Translations under genes and position numbers: made by a program | Shown here: piece after piece, positions 56,842 through 64,000 of the stretch | Layout: every line of letters begins with the position of its first letter | How positions within the stretch are numbered: the stretch's first letter is position 1 | Origin: Nemania diffusa | Taxonomy: Eukaryota; Ascomycota; Sordariomycetes; Xylariales; Xylariaceae | DNA: 64,000 nucleotides | Reading direction: 5' to 3' | NCBI GenBank assembly: GCA_038501195.1 | Contig: JBBPUQ010000002.1 | Span: forward strand, 4,278,001 to 4,342,000 | Notes under the pieces: model-generated | What the model was told of the DNA's origin: nothing | The model's database searches: none | Seen by the model: only the letters and a program-made list of their open reading frames with translations

Positions 56842-57873
56842 ATGGCAGAGACCAATGGTGTTGTGGTGGACGCCACAGGCCACCTATCCACATCGCCGGA
56901 TGAAGAGTTTTGGATATTCGGCTATGGGTATATAGGACCACAACCGGCAACCATTTCCCGCTCGGTATTGCTGACCCATGTACAGAAGCTTGATATGGAA
57001 GCCTCCGCCACATTACGGTGAGCTAGGTTCCCTCGTCGCGCAGCCAAAGGCAAGAGGACTAATATAACGGCCATGGATCATAGATAGACGGATTCCAGGC
57101 TGGGTTACGGGCTATGTGAGACGGTTCTGGCAAGTAAGGCATCACCTTCTCTGGTTTGTTTTGCTCATTTAAAAGATGCAATGATGCTAATATCCATCTC
57201 AGGCAAGGTATATATCCATCTATCTACTCTTCTATTGAGGAACACGTCGACTTCTGTTTTACCAAACTATATATATATTACCCATAAGTTGACACAACCC
57301 ACTAGTCAAGACCACCGTGGGACACCCACAGCCCCTGGGCGCGTCGTGACTCTCATCGAGCGTTCGTTCTGGGCCTCTCTGGCCGACGCGCACGACAGCG
57401 CGCCGGAGAAGGTTTGGGGGACAGCATACCGCATCAAGGCAGAGCACGTAGCCGAGGTGTCTCAATACCTAGACATCCGCGAAATCAACGGATACACGAT
57501 CCACTATACGCCGTTCCACCCGGCCGACGGGTCGGCGCCCATCCGTACCCTCGTGTATATTGGGACGCCGGATAACGACCAGTTCGTCGGCCCGCAGGAC
57601 CCGCAGGCCCTGGCCGAGCACATCCAGCGCAGCGAGGGCCCGAGCGGCCTCAACCGCGACTATCTCCTCGGACTTGAGACGGCGCTCGACGAGCTCAGCC
57701 CCGACAGCGGGGATGCGCACGTTACGGACCTCTCAGACCGCCTACGCGAAATCGAGAGCCGGATCAAGAGCGGCGAGACCAAGGCCGAGGTTAACGCCCT
57801 CCCGAAGCACGTGTCGCATGAGTTCGCGAAAGTGAGCAGTGTAGATGAACAAGAGGAGACCGAGAAGGCCTAA
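56842..57873 (+). CDS. ChaC-type glutathione-specific gamma-glutamylcyclotransferase
   Basis: Exons are 56842-56927, 56986-57017, 57084-57133, a 5-nt exon 57203-57207, and 57306-57873 (741 nt, 246 aa). Introns are 58, 66, 69 and 98 nt. The spliced product has FWIFGYGSLIWKPPPHYG (substrate loop YGSL, residues 28-31), RRIPGWVTGYVRRFWQASQD and HRGTPTAPGRVVTL. The catalytic Glu is E117 in YLDIREINGY. These are the landmarks of ChaC enzymes, which degrade cytosolic glutathione to 5-oxoproline and Cys-Gly. The 5-nt exon GCAAG is needed to give the conserved FWQAS-DHRG join. A weaker alternative is one longer intron ending at an AAG acceptor before 57290, which inserts LTQPT in place of the Ala. The C-terminus after about residue 200 is polar and variable. 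Confidence 0.88.
57203..57207 (+). other. Candidate 5-nt microexon (GCAAG) of the ChaC gene
   Basis: It is preceded by a branch-like GCTAAT and CATCTCAG acceptor and followed by GTATAT donor. It supplies Ala and the first two bases of Ser in the conserved FWQAS motif. Confidence 0.65.
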
Positions 57874-58565
57874 CTGGCGAGATTAGACGAGATACATCTA
57901 CTGGCCTATAGACGAAGACTGAAGACAGCATAACACGTAAGACGGGCATAGAGGAGTGCTCCTGCGGTTTTTTTTTCTTCATAAAGGGTGGATTCTCAGG
58001 GGTGACTAGATGCTATATCCATATCTCTCCCCAACGTATTTTTCGGTGCTGTATTCTGTTAAGTCCAGTTGAAACTAATACCTCTCTCCAAAATACGTCG
58101 AATCTGAACCCTTGACCCTTCAGGTATGACCTCTCGGGTCTCTCGGGTCTCCCAAGGCCTTGCCTTCTCCTAGTTTTGAAATTCGTTAAAAGATCGTGTG
58201 CATGAGTGTCATGATAAAACAGTAAAGAAGAAGAAAAAAACATTCGATAACGAACGTAAGCAGCACTTTAAGATTGGATTCCCTGCCTGCGTGCTTTAGA
58301 TGTAGCAAACGGAGCAGAAAAACCAAGCATCTGGTGCTGTGAAAGAATGTTGGTAGAAGAATAGCAGGTTGCTATCTGTACCTATGTTTAGTTTAGGGGT
58401 AAGTTGATGGGGCTCCGGTTGGGTATACGAGGGTTAAATAACACCCGAAATTCGATCTCTTATTCACCAAAGCCGATGCACCACGGCTAAGTCTTCTCTG
58501 ACTTGAGGCCACTAGGGCTCGCCCCTGATGTCCTCTCGTCCTTTGGCAGGATCCGTAAGTGGAAG
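57874..58565. other. Convergent intergenic region
   Basis: 0.7 kb between the ChaC and RRM gene stop codons. It contains poly-T (57968-57976) and poly-A (58230-58240) tracts consistent with 3' untranslated regions. No gene was seen. Confidence 0.5.
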
Positions 58566-59348
58566 TTAATATCGGGGTGGGCCTTGAGGCTGATGGCCGC
58601 CCTGCTGGTCTACATATCCGTATGGCGCGGGCACACCGTAACCTAGACAGGGTTGTTAACAATGATCTGATGCTGGGAGGGGTATGTAGATGCAGGGGAT
58701 GCGGCTCTTACCCTGTGCCGGCTGTGTGCCGTAGGCGATTGGTTGTGCTGGATAGCCTCCCCTTCCGTAAGACGGTTGTGGGTACATCGCCGCCGCGTTT
58801 GGCATTCCATAGGCCATGTACATTTGTGGCTGCTGCACATGCCCTCCTTGGCCTGTATATGCTCCATTTCCTCGGCCATAGCTGTTCTTTGGTCCAGTAT
58901 CCGAGGCCTTGTCGACGCGGATTTCTCGGCCGTCAAATCTATCGTAATTCATAACGTATTAGACAAGAACGTACTTGTAGGGGGAGTTTACCTACTCGAC
59001 GTTATTCATGTTAGCAATGGCCCTGTCGGCGTCGGCTACAGTCGTGTATCGAACAAAACCAAACCCGCGGCTTCGGCCAGTATCTCGATCCTTTACAACA
59101 ACCTATTGTCATACAATCCAATCAGCTTGACTACCATATAGCAGTAGCCTAGACGTAAAGCCTTCCACAAAAAAGGAACCGAGGGAAACCTACCGCCTCC
59201 TCGACCTGACCGAATTCCTCGAACTTCTGTCTTAACGTCGTCTCCTCGGTGTGCCATGCAAGGCCCCTAAATATATGATATAAGCACAACTTGGCACATA
59301 GGATTCAGCCAAGGTCATGTATTCGTACCCAATAAATAACTTCGACAT
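58566..59348 (-). CDS. Glycine-rich single-RRM RNA-binding protein
   Basis: Five exons: 59348-59329, 59266-59194, 59102-58996, 58938-58712 and 58642-58566 (504 nt, 167 aa); introns are 57-91 nt. The product starts [20 protein letters not shown], with RNP2 LFIGGL and RNP1 RGFGFVRY, the two aromatic RNA-contact motifs, and ends the RRM at [12 protein letters not shown]. The C-terminal half is Gly/Tyr/Gln/Pro-rich ([33 protein letters not shown]) and is probably disordered and prone to condense. This is the layout of cold-inducible and glycine-rich RNA-binding proteins of plants, animals and fungi, which act as RNA chaperones or regulators of mRNA processing. No single open frame covers the RRM, so the gene is visible only after splicing. 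Confidence 0.9.
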
Positions 59349-62300
59349 GTTTATTAGAAAAATAATATCGCGCCCAATAATCTATAAACAAAATGCTTAG
59401 TTACTTCGCCACAAGGGAAAGGGACATAAGTATAGTAAAGATGACTAGAAGAAGTCGCTACCTAAGCCCACAGCTCTCGAGGTAATTATATCGGTAGTTA
59501 CACTTGGGTATATGTAAGGAAAATATGAGCGAGTTACTTACAACTAAGTAAATTTCTAAATGACTCGAGGCTACCTGTTTAGAACGAAGTTCTCTTGACT
59601 TGATGTGTAGTCGGAGGAAGGTCAGATAGCTGTGTAGAATCGTAGAAGGTTCTTTTGAATAATGGTCTTGTCGTCTCTAATGCACAATAGGTCTCAATAA
59701 AGTTTAGAAAAGAGGGGAATACGTCGGTATATATGGCTACTTTGCCGAGTAAGGTGTAGTACGCTGCAAGCAAGGGGATGGAATCCAGGGACGAGGGGTA
59801 GGTAGCGATTCCCAGGGACTAGAGGATATTCGTAGATAAGATGGAGGCGCATGAGGACGATCAATAGCTTCAACCCGTCCGATTTATAGCTCGTATCCCC
59901 AGTAGTATACGATGCGGCATACGATGCGCAGCAGGACCTTCGAACCCTTCGGTTCAACCTTCTCTCGTGGATAGAGAAGAATGATTAGTCGCTGACGTTG
60001 TCTGAAGACGTACTTGGGTGTGCCAGCAGGGCTGTTCCCAAACAACCATCAGACGTATGAGATCCAAATGGCTTTTAGATGCTCGAAATTAAAAGAAGGA
60101 GACGATGTTCGAAACGGCACATCTAAATGCCAAGGTCTCTTACGAGGCACACTAAGAAGGAGTAGTAGTAGCTATGTCTCCTAGCGATGGGCCGAATCGT
60201 CAAGAATTAGCGACCTGAGTACCTAATCTAGTGCCGGGACGTAGGAGCAAGGGACACGATGGGTCGCTAGATAGCTACATGTACAAGTTTGTCACTACAC
60301 AAGATGCTGCTCCACAGATTCTGTGCTGTGAGGTTGCCAGGATCTTTGGTTTGGATGCTTGATATCTACTGTGAGGCTAACATAGTTTCGCAATCCCTGC
60401 TGAAATCGTGAAGATCATCAAGTTAGCCTTCATGCTCGTTACCTGGGTAGTTCGCCTGTTATTGAATGTGTTCATCTTAGCTATCGTCTGCCCAAGTGTG
60501 GTTGCCGACGAAGCACATATTCTGCTCGAGTATCAAGGCATGATCAGCGAGTCTTTTGCCGGCAATGCCAACCATGTATCCAAGTGGTGGGGACGGTTTC
60601 TTGAGAAGTATGATTGACTAGCCCCAACCACACGTCACTTTGAGAGGCGATGATTGATAGCCAACTTGCTGGGCTATGACACCAGAGATGCTGCCGTGGT
60701 ACTTCACAACGAGCCCTTGCTTGCCTAGGCTTTCAAGTGGTTTCAATACATGCATAACACCATGATTAGCAATTGCCAAGAAAGGTAAGGCTAGTTTACA
60801 AGGTAACAATGCCTGGTTTCTAATCCTAGTCCTAGTCGTGATCTGTGTTAAGTTCCACCCCCCTCACTGTCTATTCTTGATCGAGTTAGATGATAGACTT
60901 TTAGAAGTAACATAAGGCGGCCGTACATCTACAAGCACTAGGGGCAACTAGACTGCCCTACTAGTGAGATATAGTCAAATCAGTGGGCACACAATGGGTC
61001 AAGGCCCAAGAGTGGACCAAGAATAAGATGCTATGCTTAGACGTCCTGAATAGAGTGCGAAACAGAGGCGGGGGAGAGATGAAGCTTGAGTAGCCCGAAC
61101 GAGTAGATTGCCAGTCGCGGACTAATGCGAAACAGCCATGTCAAGCCTGACTCGATATAGAAGCATTCAGACACTATATAATACTGTAAGAAGTGGGCGT
61201 CTGGGATAGACGAGACTGACGAATGTGGACAAGCCCGATACACAAAGTGTTCCGTAACGCCAACGGTTTGGCACCAAGCTATCCAGACAGGTTTTTGATC
61301 ATTATGCACTGTTTGACATATCCAGCTCAGCAACTTGGCATGCCTATGAGGCACCTCGGTATAATGCATGGGCTGTAGAGGTAATACTACCTCACCGGCG
61401 CAAGCCGCTACCTATGGTTCACGCTACCGGTGTAAGCATTCAATGGCGCAGATCTGTTTGCATCCATCTCGGGGTTGCGACAGTTATGAAAGCGAGAGCC
61501 AACCAGGATACAAGGAAGTTCCCAGCTAGGGGCCTACAGCTATTTTCAGGAAAGCTTGGCGAAGAAGATCGCCGCGTAGGTACTACATACACTACATTTC
61601 GTAGTATTGAGTAGGTTGAGTTGGTATGTAGTATACTGCATATACTAATGTACGGCACTGGATATTTCATGTAAGTCGGCTTGCAAGTGGGATAGAGTGG
61701 ATACAGAATAGTATTCTTGCGTGCTTACACTATACTACCGAGTATCTCACTAAGCACTGAGACTAACACTAAGACGTCAGGGGTGCACACGAGTGCTAAA
61801 GAAATGCCAGGTCTAGACCTACAATAGAATAGGCGGGAGTGTTCCCGGTTTCTCGAAATGCGGTCTTTGAGATAGGCAGTTGGACGGACGGTCGAAGAGG
61901 ACTACTCAGTACTCAGCATGTAGAGGAGACTCTGTGTCAGAACGACAGGGGTTTTCAAGAGATTCGACTTTCATACTTAATTACATGACTGTACATCTGC
62001 AGTTCTCTTTCAGGCATGGTCTCGGCATGCAGCGTCTGACAGGGCGGCCGGGTGACACCTTCGCTAAAGCATCTAGAACACATCATAACCTACGGTAAAT
62101 ATCCGGCACACGCATCTCGGGACATAGTTTGACCCTTGCAGGCCGTTTATAATATTTTCCTACGCTCTTCTTGGAAGACAGGTAGGCATGCATGTTGGAC
62201 TGTTTGCTGCGGCAATAGTCGTCAGCTTGGCGCTTAGTGCTCCTCGGCATTACGTACCTATAGCGAGGCTGGGCAGAGACGAAGCTTACGAATCGATCGT

Positions 62301-63588
62301 ATTTGGGGTCTGGTTCTCTTGGGGCAGTGGGTTTCAAAGTTGTAACTGCGGTCAAAGCCCGCACAAGCAGGCAGGTAGGTATACCTACTATGTAATAATA
62401 CAAGTAGTGTAGAGTAGATAGTGCGTACATAGTGAGTAGTGCGCTGGGTAGTGTATAGTGTTAGTATTATTGTGTTATTACCAAGTACCTACCTGGGAGG
62501 TATGTAGGTATTGTATTGTAGGTACCTTACTATGTTGGTAAGTATTCTTCCCGTACAATACCTAGACTACTTACTTCATGTAGGTAGGTAGTTCACCAAC
62601 CGGGTCATTAGCCGACGCTTTGGTACTACCTGATGTAAGCATTTCAAGATCTGGGCTAGGGAATCCCTATGGCTATCCCTATAGGCTATATGTGAGATCA
62701 AATAACCCCCAGGGTAATATGGAGGTCTCCACACGTCATGCAAGCTTATACTTTTTGCTCTCATCATTGACGACCATGTCGTCTCTCTTCCAGATTCTGC
62801 TCTGCTGATCGACCGTGCTCTGTAAATCACTCAGCAATCATAAAGAACTCGTGTCTCAACAGAGCCACGAAGGCATGAATGATCTTTGATACCTAGAAAT
62901 GTTAGGATGCACCCCATCACGCGGGCACTCCTCTTAGATCAATATAGGTGTGCCTACAGACAACGTTGCGTCTAGTAATGTCTGTAACGGGATGTGCCGA
63001 ACGGGAGTTAGCCAAATCCTACTGCAGTTTGCTAATCAATAAGTAAGTAGGTAAGGTAAGGTAACAGATAGCCCTAGAACATATTGCAAACATGAAGGAA
63101 GGTAGGTACCTACCTACTTTCTTACTTCAGCATGCATGCGAGGATCGACGGAGCAGGGAAAGGGCAAGTCGTCCAGTTTCATCGAGGTAGGTACATGTAG
63201 ATACCGACTTGCATATCACCCGCCTCCTTTCTACTTACATATCCATTAGTACCTAACAAACAGTACTATCTCCCACCTCCTACTTACCTAAGGCACCCCG
63301 CACCACCTCTCACTACTCGCACAGAGAACATAATTCAGGGAGGTAGGTACTTCGACTATCACACCCCTTCTCAGCCCATCATGTAGGGCATTGCCCACTC
63401 ATAAGACACCTACAGATGGGTAGATAGACTATAGCTCCCAGGTGCCGCGCAAGACGCGTATGCTTGAGCATCTTGAGGTAGTGCTATTCGCCCATCGCTT
63501 CTCTACCGCCTCCTGCTCCCTCTCTACCTGTTAGGTTTCAGAGCCTCCTTATTGCTTCACCGTATGCGTGGAGATGGACCACCAGGAG
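59349..63588. other. 4.2-kb gene-poor region
   Basis: I see no gene I can support. A frame at 60432-60617 starts with a signal-peptide-like helix but is isolated. TACCTA/TAGGTA repeats are dense at 62370-62600 and 63040-63350. No rRNA or tRNA was recognised. Confidence 0.45.
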
Positions 63589-63747
63589 TCATCTCCACTT
63601 CGCCAACGTCAGCACGTGCCTCACCACCGTCACCAGCATCGCCATCGTCACCGCCACAATAATGACGCCGCCGCTCAGACGGCCAATTGCAAATCTGCTT
63701 TGGGTTTGGGAAGGTTGAGCCGAGAATCCCACGCGCCAGACAGCCAT
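63589..63747 (-). CDS. Candidate 52-residue single-span membrane peptide
   Basis: A complete ATG-to-TGA frame of 53 codons lies on the minus strand. The start context (AACAACATGGC) is good for a fungal gene, and the frame has a stop eight codons before the ATG. The product MAVWRVGFSAQPSQTQSRFA continues IGRLSGGVIIVAVTMAMLVT and ends VVRHVLTLAKWR. It has one strong hydrophobic helix (about residues 25-43) with basic residues on both sides, the shape of a small mitochondrial or ER membrane subunit. I do not recognise the family. Overlapping frames on both strands are also open, so it could be chance; composition alone does not settle it. Confidence 0.35.
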   Translation of the reverse strand: MAVWRVGFSAQPSQTQSRFAIGRLSGGVIIVAVTMAMLVTVVRHVLTLAKWR

Positions 63748-64000
63748 GTTGTTGTGGAGAGCTGGCTAGAGAAAGTGACAGCTCCTGTTCCCACCGCACA
63801 GATGGGATTGCGGGAATCTCGAAACCAGAAACTCCACTACAGAAAACGGCCACGTTCCAAAGATAGACATGCCTCTCCTTGCCGCCCACATGTTAAGCGC
63901 GTAGATCCCTTGTGGAGGCCGCAGCACATCCCTCCCGCTCAGGGTTCCTCCCCTCGTCTTCCATTAATACCGATGAGAAACCCGAAGCGGTATAGACGAG
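63748..64000. other. Right-edge sequence
   Basis: About 250 bases to the window end. No gene start or splice pattern was recognised; a neighbouring gene may begin beyond the edge. Confidence 0.4.

Noticed and set aside
57208..57330. Frame through YITHKLTQPTSQDHRG as the 5' part of the ChaC exon
   Set aside because: It reads through intron sequence; the family has FWQ-A-S-x-DHRG, which splicing supplies.
59935..59965. TTCGAACC/GGTTCAACC pair resembling a tRNA T-arm
   Set aside because: Local inverted repeat only; the flanks do not form a cloverleaf.
63557..63889. 110-codon minus-strand frame overlapping the membrane-peptide candidate
   Set aside because: Composition shifts and no ordered segment; the 52-residue frame has better start context and a plausible helix, though neither is proven.

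Overview
The window looks like nuclear DNA of a filamentous ascomycete (Pezizomycotina, most likely a Sordariomycete). The reasons are short introns (about 46-170 nt) with GT..CTAAC/CTGAC..YAG signals, proteins typical of moulds (chitin synthase, Zn2Cys6 regulator, fungal PQ-loop, R3H-associated and Hep_59 proteins), and compact genes separated by intergenic DNA rich in TACCTA/TAGGTA motifs. I rebuilt spliced genes by hand from splice signals, reading frame and family similarity; exon coordinates are in each entry. The species was not identified.

Layout. 1-1335 (-): partial WD-repeat protein of the WRAP53/Swt21 type, cut by the left edge. 2357-3499 (+): PQ-loop membrane protein. 6155-7776 (+): PAN/apple-like single-pass membrane protein. 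8578-10000 (+): R3H-associated/R3H protein. 10320-12717 (-): eight-exon Zn2Cys6 transcription factor, divergent from a seven-exon short-chain dehydrogenase/epimerase at 13154-14575 (+). 15631-19079 (-): class I-type chitin synthase, followed at 20275-21066 (-) by a membrane-anchored polysaccharide (chitin) deacetylase. 24365-25264 (-): Ser/Thr-rich protein of unknown function. 28047-30146: a 2.1-kb, about 80% A+T element with terminal inverted repeats and TA target duplications, a decayed Tc1/mariner-type transposon.

31389-38667 is dense and mostly RNA-related: PWP1 (-), PRP16 (+), acylphosphatase (-) and a Hep_59/Tls1 splicing-associated protein (+). 40103-41665 (-) is a zinc-finger/RING-like protein; 45677-46760 (-) a sulfotransferase-family protein; 50848-52623 (+) a metallo-beta-lactamase-like protein; 53549-54988 (-) a penta-EF-hand protein; 56842-57873 (+) a ChaC-type gamma-glutamylcyclotransferase; 58566-59348 (-) a single-RRM glycine-rich RNA-binding protein. 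The last 4.6 kb hold only a candidate 52-residue membrane peptide at 63589-63747 (-).

Genes that plausibly work together: chitin synthase with the deacetylase (cell wall), PWP1/PRP16/Hep_59 (ribosome and spliceosome function), and the zinc-cluster regulator with the divergent dehydrogenase. I found no CRISPR array, phage, defence island or polyketide/NRPS cluster. The most unusual structures are gene-architectural: an apparent 5-nt microexon in the ChaC gene, a GC-AG intron and a 24-nt exon inside the zinc cluster of the regulator, a 19-nt exon in the penta-EF-hand gene, and several stop-free introns whose length is a multiple of three.
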